Origin: Candidatus Planktophila lacus
GTDB lineage: Bacteria; Pseudomonadota; Gammaproteobacteria; Steroidobacterales; Steroidobacteraceae
Direction: 5' to 3'
NCBI GenBank assembly: GCA_943331345.2
Contig: CALQLF020000004.1
Coordinates: 1 to 64,000, forward strand
DNA: 64,000 nucleotides
Of the stretch, positions 1 through 8,827 are shown one piece after another. The number at the start of each line of letters is the position of its first letter. Within the stretch, counting starts at the first letter, position 1. A model generated the notes under the pieces. The model saw nothing but the letters and a program-made list of their open reading frames with translations. It was not told the origin of the DNA and did no database searches. Made by a program: the position numbers and the translations under genes.

Positions 1-1
1 C

Positions 2-1456
2 GCGTGGGTCTATGCCGACGACCAAGGGCTCCGGAGCTACAAGAAGAGCTACACGCCCGACCCGCAGTTGCAGCACGTGCCGGTGGGCGCCGTTGCGCCG
101 CAGAGCGTGGAAGAGGTGCAGGCCATCGTCCGCATCGCCAACCACTACCGCCAACCGCTATGGACGGTGTCGACTGGCAAGAACATGGGCTATGGCTCTG
201 CCACACCGGCGACCCCCGGGCAGATGGTGCTGGACCTGAAGCGGATGAACCGCATCCTTAACGTCGACCCGGACCTGGCCACCGCGTTGGTTGAGCCGGG
301 CGTTACGTACCAGCAGCTGCAGGACTACCTGGACGAGCACAAGATTCCGCTGTGGCTGGACGTGCCGACCATCGGCCCTATCGCTTCCCCAGTGGGCAAC
401 ACGCTGGACCGTGGTGTGGGCTACACGCCCTACGGCGACCACTTCATGTTCCAGTGCGGCATGGAAGTGGTACTGCCGAATGGCGAAGTGATGCGCACCG
501 GCATGGGCAGCATCAAGAACAGCACCACCTGGCAGGCCTTCAAGTGGGGCTATGGCCCCTATGTGGATGGCCTGTTCACCCAGTCCAATTTCGGCATCTG
601 CACGAAGATGGGCATGTGGCTCATGCCGAAGCCGCCTTGCTACAAGCCGTTCATGATTCGCCATGCGGAAATGTCGGACGTCGCTCGTATCGTGGAAGCC
701 ATGCGCCCGCTGCGCGTCGCCAGCCTCATCCCGAACGTCAACCTCATGATGGGCGCGGCCTACCAGTTGGCCATGTTCAATCGTCGTTCCGACGTGTGGC
801 AGGGCGAAGGGTCCGCCACGGACGAAGCCGTGAAGAAGGCGGCGAAGGCGAACGACCTTGGTATGTGGAACACCTACTTCGCGCTGTACGGCACGGACGA
901 GAGCGTGGCCGCCATCGAGCCCATCGTTCGCGGGGCGCTTACCGCCAGCGGCGGCGAAGTGCTCACCGAAAAGGAAATGGGTGGAAACCCGTGGTTCCAC
1001 CACCATGCCACGCTCATGAAGGGTGGCCTGAACCTCGACGAGATTGGCCTCGTGCGTTGGAAGGGCAAGGGCGGCGGTCTCGCTTGGTTTGCGCCGGTGG
1101 CTCCTGCCAAGGGCGAAGAGACGGCACGTCAAACCGCGTTGGCCAAGGAAATTCTCGGCAAGTACGGTTTCGACTACACCGCGGCTTACGCCATCGGCTG
1201 GCGCGAACTGCACCACATCATTGCGCTGCTGTACGACAAGAGTGACCCGGCCGAGGAGCAGAAAGCGGACACCTGCTATCGCGAGATGGTGACGCGCTTC
1301 GGCGAGCAGGGCTGGGCCAGTTACCGCACGGGTGTGCCTTCCATGGATCTCGTGGCGGCGCAGTACGGGCAGGTGAACCGCGACTTCAACAAGCTGCTGA
1401 AGAACGCCATCGATCCGAAGGGCATTCTCGCGCCAGGCAAGTCCGGAATTTATTGA
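2..1456 (+). CDS. VAO/PCMH-family FAD-linked aromatic oxidase, 5' partial
   Basis: The reading frame is open from the left edge, so the N-terminus is missing; the true start lies upstream. About 484 residues are visible. It resembles the vanillyl-alcohol oxidase / p-cresol methylhydroxylase / eugenol hydroxylase family, which oxidises para-substituted phenols through a quinone methide. Family marks are the PP-type FAD domain (TGKNMGYG, then TLDRGVGYTPYGDH), the NGEVMRTGMGSI strand and QSNFGICTKMG. In the C-terminal part RELHHII resembles the segment that in VAO carries the histidine covalently bound to FAD (family knowledge, by recall). The C-terminus ends LAPGKSGIY, typical of the family. 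Its stop shares a base with the next ATG (TGATG), so it is coupled to an alcohol dehydrogenase. The exact substrate cannot be read; an electron-accepting cytochrome subunit would lie outside the window. Confidence 0.88.
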   Translation, partial: AWVYADDQGLRSYKKSYTPDPQLQHVPVGAVAPQSVEEVQAIVRIANHYRQPLWTVSTGKNMGYGSATPATPGQMVLDLKRMNRILNVDPDLATALVEPGVTYQQLQDYLDEHKIPLWLDVPTIGPIASPVGNTLDRGVGYTPYGDHFMFQCGMEVVLPNGEVMRTGMGSIKNSTTWQAFKWGYGPYVDGLFTQSNFGICTKMGMWLMPKPPCYKPFMIRHAEMSDVARIVEAMRPLRVASLIPNVNLMMGAAYQLAMFNRRSDVWQGEGSATDEAVKKAAKANDLGMWNTYFALYGTDESVAAIEPIVRGALTASGGEVLTEKEMGGNPWFHHHATLMKGGLNLDEIGLVRWKGKGGGLAWFAPVAPAKGEETARQTALAKEILGKYGFDYTAAYAIGWRELHHIIALLYDKSDPAEEQKADTCYREMVTRFGEQGWASYRTGVPSMDLVAAQYGQVNRDFNKLLKNAIDPKGILAPGKSGIY

Positions 1457-2457
1457 TGCGTGCTTGCGTGATGCAGGGCCTGCACCAGCCTCTGGCCTTG
1501 GTGAACTTGCCGGACCCGACGCCGGGGCCGGGTGAGGTGGTGGTCAAAGTCGGGCGCTGCGGCATCTGCGGCTCCGACCTGCACATGACTGAAGACCCGG
1601 CATACGGGAAGGGTGCCGGCGATGTGCTGGGGCATGAGTTCGCCGGAGAAGTGGTGGCGCTCGGTGCGGGCGCTACCGGTCTGGTCGAAGGCGACCTCGT
1701 CTCCGTCATTCCGCTGGTGAGCTGCGGGCAGTGTGAAAGCTGCCAGCGTGGCGAACCGGCGTGGTGCAAAGGCTTCGGGCTCCAAGGCGGCGGCTACGCG
1801 GAATACGCGCTGACGCGCCCGAACCAATGCGTGAAGTTGCCGAAGAGCGCGAGCCTGGCCGATGGCGCCATTGTGGAGCCCTTGGCCGTGGCGTTGCATG
1901 GCGTTATCCAGGCGGGTTTGCGCCCCGGGGACCGGGTGTTGGTGCTAGGCGCCGGCCCGATTGGTCTCGCGGTGGCGTTTTGGGCGCGGCGGCAAGGGGC
2001 GGCCTGTGTTGTCGTACAGGACGTGGTGCGGCACCAGGAGGCCCGTGCCTTGACGATGGGCGCGCACGCGTTCGTCGCAGACCCCGCGGACCCGGTCGGT
2101 TCAGCCGAGCGTGCTCTCGGTGGCAAGGCGGATATCGTCTTCGAGTGCGTCGGTATTCCTGGGTTGATAGCCCAAGCGGTGGAACAAGTGCGAAATCGCG
2201 GTACGATTTTGCTGCTCGGTCTTTGTACGCGTCCGGACACCTTCAACAGCTTCGCCATGTTGTCGAAAGAAGTACGCTTGGTCACCTCGGCGTTTTTCAC
2301 GCGTGGTGAATACGAGGCAGCGCTGGATGCGCTGGACCGAGGTGCTGCCGAACCGCGCGCATTGGTGACCGACACGCTCAGTCTGGAGGAAGTGCCGGCC
2401 GGTTTCGAGGCACTGCGCCAACGCACCCACCAGTGCAAGGTGCTCATCGCTCCGTAA
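1456..2457 (+). CDS. Zinc-dependent medium-chain alcohol dehydrogenase
   Basis: This 333-residue protein is an MDR-superfamily NAD(P)-dependent dehydrogenase of the threonine/butanediol dehydrogenase type. Catalytic zinc ligands lie in CGICGSDLH (about residue 36) and GHEFAGEV (about 60). The structural zinc lobe has four cysteines in CGQCESCQRGEPAWC (about 95-110). The Rossmann motif GAGPIG follows near residue 155. The start ATG overlaps the stop of the upstream flavoprotein (TGATG), so the two are probably co-translated. Context suggests it oxidises the aromatic alcohol produced by the flavoenzyme to an aldehyde, but this is inference. The length is normal for the family. Confidence 0.9.
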   Translation: MRACVMQGLHQPLALVNLPDPTPGPGEVVVKVGRCGICGSDLHMTEDPAYGKGAGDVLGHEFAGEVVALGAGATGLVEGDLVSVIPLVSCGQCESCQRGEPAWCKGFGLQGGGYAEYALTRPNQCVKLPKSASLADGAIVEPLAVALHGVIQAGLRPGDRVLVLGAGPIGLAVAFWARRQGAACVVVQDVVRHQEARALTMGAHAFVADPADPVGSAERALGGKADIVFECVGIPGLIAQAVEQVRNRGTILLLGLCTRPDTFNSFAMLSKEVRLVTSAFFTRGEYEAALDALDRGAAEPRALVTDTLSLEEVPAGFEALRQRTHQCKVLIAP

Positions 2458-2601
2458 GCTGGCCCTGGCTGTTCATGAAGCTGCTGGCATAGGCCGGTTT
2501 TAGTAGTGTTGCGGTTCTGCAGGTGCGCCCCCGCACGGAAGAAAATCGCCACCTCCCTATGATGCAAGGCGTGCGGGGCTTCATGCTCCGCCACGCCAAG
2601 G

Positions 2602-3972
2602 ATGGGGTGTGAAGTGCTGCAAAAAGTTGCCGCCAGGCCCGCGGAGTCGGGCCTTTCTCTTTCCTGCTTTCGTTCTTTCGATGAAGCGATTCCCTGGCGC
2701 GAAGCACTGGATGCCATCAACCTCGCCGCACCGCGGCCTGATCCTTTTTCCACCTTCGGTTTTCTCGAGCACTACTACGAGTACGACGAGTACTTTCCCG
2801 GCGGCCAGGGCTTTACCCTGTGGTTGCTGGTGGTATTTCGTGGCCAAGAGCCCATCGGCTATCTGCCGCTGAAACATACGGAAGAGCGCGTTCTCGGGCT
2901 GCAGGCCTCGAAAATTTCGTTTCTGGTATTGCACGACACCGACCGCCCGCATCTCGTGGCGCGAACTACCGACGAACCAGCGGTGGCCAAGGCTTGCTTT
3001 CGCTGGCTGGCAGACCATGGCGCGGACTGGAGCTTGCTGGAATTCCACCAGCAGGAGGCTGGTTCGCCGCTGGCGCAATGGCCAACTGAATTGCCGCGTA
3101 GCCACTACCGGCTGGCGCATTGGGAATGCCATGAGAATTCAACACTGCGGATACGTTGGCCAAACCTCGCTGCTTACTACGCTGAACTGTCACCGAACCT
3201 GCGTGGGTCACTTTCCCGTTTAAGCCGTCGTCTTGGTGAAACAGGGCATACCGAAGTGGTGTCCACCCGGGACCCGGCGTGTTTGCCGGCGCTGTTCGAG
3301 CTCTACCTCGAGGTGGAGGAGCGTAGTTGGAAGGCGAACGTGGGCGTCGGCGTCGGACGCAGTCCCCTGCGCGAGAACTACATGCGGGAACTGATGCGGC
3401 ACCGCAGCCTGTTGGAAATAGATATCAAGATTCTGCTACTCGATGGTGTGGCTGTCTCCGGCATCATGACGGGGGCGTTTGGCGATACGCGCTACTTGTT
3501 GCAGTTGGCCTACGACGCCGCATTGGCGAAGTTGGGGCCGGGCTCGCCCATGTTGGCGCTATGCGTGCGCGATTCCTTGCTCGAAGGCCGTACCGCCTTC
3601 AACTTCCTGAATGGGTTTGCTGTATACAAGACTCGATGGTTGGCTGAAGTTACCCCGACGAGAATCATGCAGTTCTATCGCCGCGGCTCCTTGCCTGACT
3701 GGCGTCGTCGAGTGGGTGACCTCAAGCGGCGTCTGGAACGCCGCCGGGAAAATCAGACGCCGATTTATGGCAACCCGCAACGCATTGCTGCCGAACAGGG
3801 AGGTGACGCCGCCGAGAAGGCTGCGGGCGAGACACCCTGGCAGGCGTGTCCCGCTCGTGCGCAAGCTACTACCGCGGCGCTGCAAGCCGCCGGAGCGGCA
3901 GGCAAGTTGCAAAGACTCGCCGCTGCTGATTGGCTGCGCCTCATGCCGGGGAAACAATTCCGCCCCGATTGA
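2602..3972 (+). CDS. GNAT-fold acyltransferase, CelD/BcsL-like, of the exopolysaccharide locus
   Basis: This 456-residue protein resembles the large GNAT-fold proteins (Acetyltransf_6 type, CelD-like) often found in polysaccharide loci, where they are thought to acylate the glycan or a precursor. Supporting segments are SLSRLSRRLGETG near residue 210, then VEERSWKANVGVG and a GNAT-like half (LLLDGVAVSGIMTGAFGDTRYLLQLAYD...LGPGSPMLALCVRDSL) between about 270 and 330. The C-terminal 80 residues are Arg/Ala-rich and low complexity. The ATG at 2602 has an AAGG immediately before it and no well spaced Shine-Dalgarno, so the start is uncertain. It is convergent with, and overlaps by 32 bases, the flippase gene. 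The acyl donor and acceptor are unknown. Confidence 0.65.
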   Translation: MGCEVLQKVAARPAESGLSLSCFRSFDEAIPWREALDAINLAAPRPDPFSTFGFLEHYYEYDEYFPGGQGFTLWLLVVFRGQEPIGYLPLKHTEERVLGLQASKISFLVLHDTDRPHLVARTTDEPAVAKACFRWLADHGADWSLLEFHQQEAGSPLAQWPTELPRSHYRLAHWECHENSTLRIRWPNLAAYYAELSPNLRGSLSRLSRRLGETGHTEVVSTRDPACLPALFELYLEVEERSWKANVGVGVGRSPLRENYMRELMRHRSLLEIDIKILLLDGVAVSGIMTGAFGDTRYLLQLAYDAALAKLGPGSPMLALCVRDSLLEGRTAFNFLNGFAVYKTRWLAEVTPTRIMQFYRRGSLPDWRRRVGDLKRRLERRRENQTPIYGNPQRIAAEQGGDAAEKAAGETPWQACPARAQATTAALQAAGAAGKLQRLAAADWLRLMPGKQFRPD

Positions 3973-5287
3973 AAGCAGGGCCCTGTCGGACGGCCCGAGT
4001 GACCAGTACTAAAACGCCTACTAATGTAAGGCCCTCGCCAATGACGATGCCAGCCATGGCACCCCGCACATCCGGAAGCCAGGCCATTCCCACCAGGCAG
4101 CCGGCCAGCGAAGTGAGCGTGGCCAAAGCGGTCAGTAATGTCAGTTCGCGATATTGGCCTAGGGCAGTCAGCAGATACCCGATTTGATCGCGTAGGCCCA
4201 TGGAGACATACACGCCGCCCCACGCTAGCAGCAAGCTCTCGGTATGGTCTATGGGGCGGTGGAACAAGAGATGAAACAAAGGTTGCTGCCAGACCCGCAG
4301 CGCCATGACCCATAGGGCCGTGACTGCTCCCATCGCGAGGGAAATGCCGGATAGGCGACGTAACAGGCCTGCTCTGCCAAGTTCCTTGAGCCATCCGGCG
4401 GCGGCTGGGGCGAGCAATCCGCCTAATCCAGACGACAGCAGATTCATCGGCATGAGCATTAAGCGCGTGGCGGCGAGGGCTGCTACCACTGAGGTACCTA
4501 GCGTGGCAGCCACCAGATACAGAAAGCCTTGGGTATAAAGCCAAAAGAGCGCGGCGCCGCTGGTGGACCACAAGGCCAACGGAACGACCTCCTGTAGCAG
4601 GCCCAGTTGACGCCCAGCGGGCAGGACAAGTTGCTGCATTAGCGAACGCTTGAGCAGTTCTCGCGAACCCACAGCACCTAACGCTACTGCCAGCAACACG
4701 ATAGGCGGTGCTAGCCAAGGGGCAAAATGACTCGCCAACAATACGCCGGCTACTGCGAAGAGCGCATAGAGAAAATCTGCTCGGAGGACGTCGTGGGCAC
4801 GACGCAAAGATAGAAGTGCCTGTCGTAGGAACTCTCGTCGCAAGGAGCAGAATCCGACCAGCAAGCTGCACCACAGCACCATGGGCACGGCTAACGGAGA
4901 ATGAGTCACTGCTGTGGCTGTGGTTCCAGCGCCCGAGGTGGCATGAAGGGTAAACACTAGTGCGGCCACGGCAGTTACTCCCGCGGCATAGCGCAGCCAA
5001 TGGCCTTGTTCAGCCAGCAAGCCGCCGACGAGTGAAGCGCGTCCAGAAGCAGGAAGGCTGGGCAGGCGGGTCGCCATGGGCGGGCCAAGAAATGCAGCTT
5101 GCAACGAAATGGCCAGGCCGACCGTGTTCATAGCCAGGACATAGTGCGCATAGGGCTGGGCACCGGCACTGCGCAGTAACAGTAGCCCGATAGTGAAGTT
5201 CGCCGCCGACAATAACCCTTGGGCTGTTACAGCGCTGCCGACATGGGAAACGAAATGGCCTGAGGCCAGCAGTTCCCTGACGTTCAT
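3941..5287 (-). CDS. Polysaccharide flippase (Wzx/MATE-like membrane protein)
   Basis: This 448-residue, strongly hydrophobic protein has about 12 predicted membrane spans spread along its length and the organisation of the oligosaccharide flippase (polysaccharide_synt / MVF-like) superfamily. It would move undecaprenyl-linked repeat units across the inner membrane. The start ATG at 5287 overlaps the stop of the upstream glycosyltransferase by ATGA, so I prefer it to longer in-frame extensions. It is the last gene of the leftward exopolysaccharide operon. Sequence similarity within this class is low, so the call rests on hydrophobicity and position. Confidence 0.78.
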   Translation of the reverse strand: MNVRELLASGHFVSHVGSAVTAQGLLSAANFTIGLLLLRSAGAQPYAHYVLAMNTVGLAISLQAAFLGPPMATRLPSLPASGRASLVGGLLAEQGHWLRYAAGVTAVAALVFTLHATSGAGTTATAVTHSPLAVPMVLWCSLLVGFCSLRREFLRQALLSLRRAHDVLRADFLYALFAVAGVLLASHFAPWLAPPIVLLAVALGAVGSRELLKRSLMQQLVLPAGRQLGLLQEVVPLALWSTSGAALFWLYTQGFLYLVAATLGTSVVAALAATRLMLMPMNLLSSGLGGLLAPAAAGWLKELGRAGLLRRLSGISLAMGAVTALWVMALRVWQQPLFHLLFHRPIDHTESLLLAWGGVYVSMGLRDQIGYLLTALGQYRELTLLTALATLTSLAGCLVGMAWLPDVRGAMAGIVIGEGLTLVGVLVLVTRAVRQGPAFNRGGIVSPA

Positions 5288-6519
5288 GAGGCGATGCGGC
5301 GCGTACGTACCCACGCGGCGTTCTGACCGGGGCGGCAGCGGAGCATGAGCTTCCACAGGGCGAAGCGCGGCGCACTGGCAAGGTCAAGCAGGCCCCGGCT
5401 GCCGGTGCCACTCAATTGCCATCCGCGCGTGACATGTAGGCCAATAGCGGCACTCGCGAGCATGGCGACGAACAAAAAGGCTATGGGGACGAGTGAGCCG
5501 GGTAGCGCCAATAGCCCCGCATAACTGACGGCGCACAGCAGTGCTACGGCGAGCCCGATGGAAGCTAGCGGCGGTACCAACAGGTCCAGTCCCAGGTCCC
5601 ACCTTATTGCACGGGTCGTCGCCGGTGAAGGCGCGAGCAACACGCGGGTGAACGCTTGCGGAAGTGAGCTGCGACCTTGCTCCCAGCGGTTGCGCTGGCT
5701 GGCCACGCCGTTGGCATCGGTGTCCATGCTCGAAAGTACTTGCGCTTCGTCGATGTATTCCACTCGAATACCCGCTAGACCGAGGCGTAGACCATATTCA
5801 ATGTCTTCCGCAAGGCCGTGCGCCGCGTAAGTGACCCGCCGCAGCGCGTCGTGGCTGACACACCAGCCATTGCCGCGTATTCCACAGGACAAGCCTAGGT
5901 TCTCGCGGCCTCGCGAGCGCACCCGATGAAAGGCGCTGTAGGCAATGGTCATCAGTCGATGGCGCGGGCTGCTGTCGGGGTTCAGGACGCCGTGAAATAC
6001 TTGTGCAGCCATGGCACCTGCTGCCGTCCGTTCGGCGAACACCCTGAGTAGGTTTCGGGAAGCGCGTGAGTCAGCGTCCACGACAACGGCGACATCTGCG
6101 AAGTGCTGCGCGAGGCTGACGCTGAAACCCCGCACTAAGGCATAGCCCTTGCCGCGTAGTTCTGGATTGTGGCGCTCCAGTACCAGCGCCCCTGCCTGGC
6201 GTGCATATTCGGCTGTGCCGTCGCTGCAGTTGTCTGCTACCACGATGATTCGGAACTGGTCACGTGGCCAATCTAGTGCGAGCAGGTTGTCTACCACGCC
6301 GGTTATTCCTGCTTCCTCATCATGGGCCGGTACGATGATGTCAAAGCGCAGTTTGGCGCCAGTGTTGGGTGCAGAGGCCATTTCTTCAGGTGCGCGCGAG
6401 AACAGAGTTAGCCCTAGCAGGTAGCTGGCGGCGAATAAGGATGGCACTGCCAGAAGTGTCATGGATAGCCACAACGTCCACTGCAGCCACGTTGACGGGT
6501 CGAAAGCTGCCACAGTCAT
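5284..6519 (-). CDS. Membrane-anchored family 2 glycosyltransferase
   Basis: This 411-residue protein has one N-terminal membrane span (about residues 13-38), a GT2 (GT-A) domain and two or more C-terminal spans. The nucleotide-sugar motifs are DIIVPAHDEE (about 58), VVVADNCSDGT, and the metal-binding VVVDADSR (DxD). The QRNRWEQGR segment (about 255) matches the QxxRW acceptor motif of processive GT2 enzymes such as cellulose and hyaluronan synthases. Start and stop overlap both neighbours by ATGA, indicating tight operon coupling. It probably adds sugars to the lipid-linked exopolysaccharide unit; the sugar cannot be told. Confidence 0.88.
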   Translation of the reverse strand: MTVAAFDPSTWLQWTLWLSMTLLAVPSLFAASYLLGLTLFSRAPEEMASAPNTGAKLRFDIIVPAHDEEAGITGVVDNLLALDWPRDQFRIIVVADNCSDGTAEYARQAGALVLERHNPELRGKGYALVRGFSVSLAQHFADVAVVVDADSRASRNLLRVFAERTAAGAMAAQVFHGVLNPDSSPRHRLMTIAYSAFHRVRSRGRENLGLSCGIRGNGWCVSHDALRRVTYAAHGLAEDIEYGLRLGLAGIRVEYIDEAQVLSSMDTDANGVASQRNRWEQGRSSLPQAFTRVLLAPSPATTRAIRWDLGLDLLVPPLASIGLAVALLCAVSYAGLLALPGSLVPIAFLFVAMLASAAIGLHVTRGWQLSGTGSRGLLDLASAPRFALWKLMLRCRPGQNAAWVRTRRIAS

Positions 6520-7472
6520 GCGCGTGCTCCTGCATATTCCTGATGATGGAGGCCCGCCAGAATGGAGAGCTTGCCGAGGTTGGCAGCGGCGCGGAACAAC
6601 CAATGAGCGCCCAAATGCCGGCCAGCGAGAAGAGTGATTGGTACGAGGGCTCCCGCGAGCAGTGCTTGCAGCAGGGCGCGCAAAAAGAACACGGTGGTGC
6701 TGCGTGGGCTGGTGGGACCATAGCGTCCATGCAGAAAGTGTCTGGCGTGGTCCTGCCCGCCGCGCAGTGCGCGCATCCACAGCCAACGAAAGCGCAGACG
6801 AGAAGGGTCTACTGGCTCCTCTACTTGCGCCTCGTCGCACCACACCAAGCGCGCATCATCGAGTCGCAGCCGGTTGAGCAGATCGCCGTCTTCGCCTCCT
6901 GTCAGACCCAGCGCGGGGTCGAAGGGTCCAACGTGGTGGCGCAGTATTTGCCTCTTCAGCAAGATGTTACCGAAACGTAGACGATTGGCCGGAACCACGG
7001 TGCCGGTCGGCATGCGCGTCCATTCGTGGAAACGGCCACGCTGTACCCATCGCGGCGTTCGCGCGGGAAGCTTGGGTATTACCGGCCCCAGCACACCATC
7101 GGCCGAGTAGCCTTGGGCGCAGTTCAGCAGGAGGGCCAGCCATTGAGGCGGCGCGCGTTCATCGTCATCCACAAAGGCCAGCCAGTCGCCGCGTGCCAAA
7201 TCCACGCAACGGTTGCGTGTGAGGGAGATGTTTTGCTGTGGCTGCAGTGCGTAGACCAGGTCGTAGGGCGTACCACAGTCCTGCCGCGCGGCGACGACTC
7301 GTCTGGCACTCTCCGCAGGGTCGTTGTCTACCACCACGACTTCGTCTGGCAGGCGTTGCTGCAACCGGAGGTCGTCCAGCAATCTCGCCAACTGGCTCGG
7401 CCGCTTGAATGTGGCAATACAGACACTCACGCGATTTTTTGAGGCTCGACTGGTTACGGTCAGGGATTCCAT
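6516..7472 (-). CDS. Family 2 glycosyltransferase
   Basis: This 318-residue protein has a single N-terminal GT2 domain: VSVCIATFKRP at about residue 15, VVVDNDPAE, then LAFVDDDERAPPQWL carrying the acidic metal-binding triplet near residue 100. After the catalytic domain, FFLRALLQALLAGALVPITLL is a likely membrane segment close to the C-terminus. I chose the ATG at 7472 because GT2 homology starts just after it; it overlaps the end of the upstream polymerase gene by 13 bases. It belongs to the same leftward operon as the flippase and chain-length genes. It is probably a cytoplasmic-face sugar transferase of unknown specificity. Confidence 0.87.
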   Translation of the reverse strand: MESLTVTSRASKNRVSVCIATFKRPSQLARLLDDLRLQQRLPDEVVVVDNDPAESARRVVAARQDCGTPYDLVYALQPQQNISLTRNRCVDLARGDWLAFVDDDERAPPQWLALLLNCAQGYSADGVLGPVIPKLPARTPRWVQRGRFHEWTRMPTGTVVPANRLRFGNILLKRQILRHHVGPFDPALGLTGGEDGDLLNRLRLDDARLVWCDEAQVEEPVDPSRLRFRWLWMRALRGGQDHARHFLHGRYGPTSPRSTTVFFLRALLQALLAGALVPITLLAGRHLGAHWLFRAAANLGKLSILAGLHHQEYAGARA

Positions 7473-8818
7473 TGAGCTACCACCGGGACGGGTCCATGTA
7501 GGGCAAGAAATTCCCGTTGCACGCGTTGGCGGGCAAGCGTGAAGGTTGCGACCGAAAGAAAGACGAAATCCACGCTCGTGACGTTGAACCAGTGGCTTTC
7601 GGAGAAATTGGTAAGGGCCTGCTGTAGCCATAGCGCCAGGCATAGCAGCCCTTGTGTCCATTCCCTGGTGCTACAACGGACTGCTTCTCTTACGTACGAG
7701 ACCAAGTAGCCAGACAGGAGCAGTAGGCCGCAGACGCCGAGGTCGTTGGTGACCTCGAGATAGCCGTTGTGGGACGACCCCGGATAGAAGCCCTCCAGAC
7801 GCTTCACGAATACCGCCGATTCTGTGCCGATACCGCGGTTCGGCTCCCAATACGCGCCGTAGCCGCTACCGAACAAGGGCCGTCGTGCGATGTGGTCCCG
7901 GACCAGTTCCCAGATGGCCGTGCGGCCAGTCAGCGAGCCATCTTTGCCTGCCAGCAAGGCAACAGGGGCGGAGAACAGGCTCAACCCTGGCATGGAACTG
8001 ACCGACCCCAGTCCTAGTAGCAGGGTTAGCACTAGCGCTGGACGGGTGACCCAGCGCAGTCGGCTGCGCTTTGCCCCCATCTGCGGGAGGAATGCCACGA
8101 GCAAACCGCAGGTGAACAGCGTGGCGAGCAGCGAAGTGGTGCTACGCGACAGTAGCAAGCAGAGAAAACCGATACCGAAACCAACCCAACTCCGTAGGCG
8201 CGGCGCTTCTCCGGTGACTCCTGCATGGCACCAGAGCAAACAACTGGTGGCGGCCAAACCACCGAGGGCATTTTTGTGACTGGTCAGGCCGCGCCACGCG
8301 CCCACAAGTTCGGCTGAAAGTTCGCGATGAATGGCGTATTCCGGCCAGCCGACTCCGAAAGCGAGGGAAGCCAGCAGAAAACTGGTAAGGAGTGGACGAA
8401 GCACCGATTGCAGGCGTCGTTCGTGCCAGCCGGTACAAACGAAGGCAAATAGGCAAAGCACCAATGTCAGGACGCGCACCAAGCGGCGGGTGGTGAGCGC
8501 GGGGTCGATTGACCAACCAAGGCTTAGCGCGGCCAACAGTAACAAGCCGACGAACCAGAGGTTCAGGTTGGCCAGTACGCGCTGGGCTAAACCTGCACGC
8601 CATAGCACCAAGGCAGTGCTGCTGCCCAGCACCAGCAACCACAGCAAGTGGCCTAATGGGCTACCGCTGCCGTCCAGGCTGCTGGTGGTGACAGTGGGCG
8701 CTGCGAGGCGAGCGTAATCCAAGCCTTCGGGGAGAATCATCAGCAATACCAACAGCGAGAGTACCGCTCTCGCGAGCCGCGCCCATCGTCCGTCCGCTCT
8801 CCACGCTGCCTGCTGCAT
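7460..8818 (-). CDS. O-antigen ligase / polysaccharide polymerase family membrane protein
   Basis: This 452-residue protein has about 10-12 hydrophobic spans and a large loop near the C-terminus, as in the Wzy_C (O-antigen ligase) superfamily. The loop contains the family-type segment GSGYGAYWEPN followed by FYPGSSHNGYLEVTNDLG, where the SHNxYL histidine is the usual conserved residue. In this cluster it most likely polymerises the repeat unit at the periplasmic face rather than ligating to lipid A. A TGAGG Shine-Dalgarno sits 7 bases before the ATG and overlaps the stop of the upstream ATPase gene, so translation is probably coupled. Sequence alone cannot separate ligase from polymerase. Confidence 0.85.
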   Translation of the reverse strand: MQQAAWRADGRWARLARAVLSLLVLLMILPEGLDYARLAAPTVTTSSLDGSGSPLGHLLWLLVLGSSTALVLWRAGLAQRVLANLNLWFVGLLLLAALSLGWSIDPALTTRRLVRVLTLVLCLFAFVCTGWHERRLQSVLRPLLTSFLLASLAFGVGWPEYAIHRELSAELVGAWRGLTSHKNALGGLAATSCLLWCHAGVTGEAPRLRSWVGFGIGFLCLLLSRSTTSLLATLFTCGLLVAFLPQMGAKRSRLRWVTRPALVLTLLLGLGSVSSMPGLSLFSAPVALLAGKDGSLTGRTAIWELVRDHIARRPLFGSGYGAYWEPNRGIGTESAVFVKRLEGFYPGSSHNGYLEVTNDLGVCGLLLLSGYLVSYVREAVRCSTREWTQGLLCLALWLQQALTNFSESHWFNVTSVDFVFLSVATFTLARQRVQREFLALHGPVPVVAQWNP

Positions 8819-8827
8819 CCGCGAGCC

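Noticed and set aside
158-1216. A 352-codon antisense frame under the flavoprotein oxidase
   Set aside because: Low-complexity His/Val/Arg product, no family match, wholly inside a clear enzyme gene.
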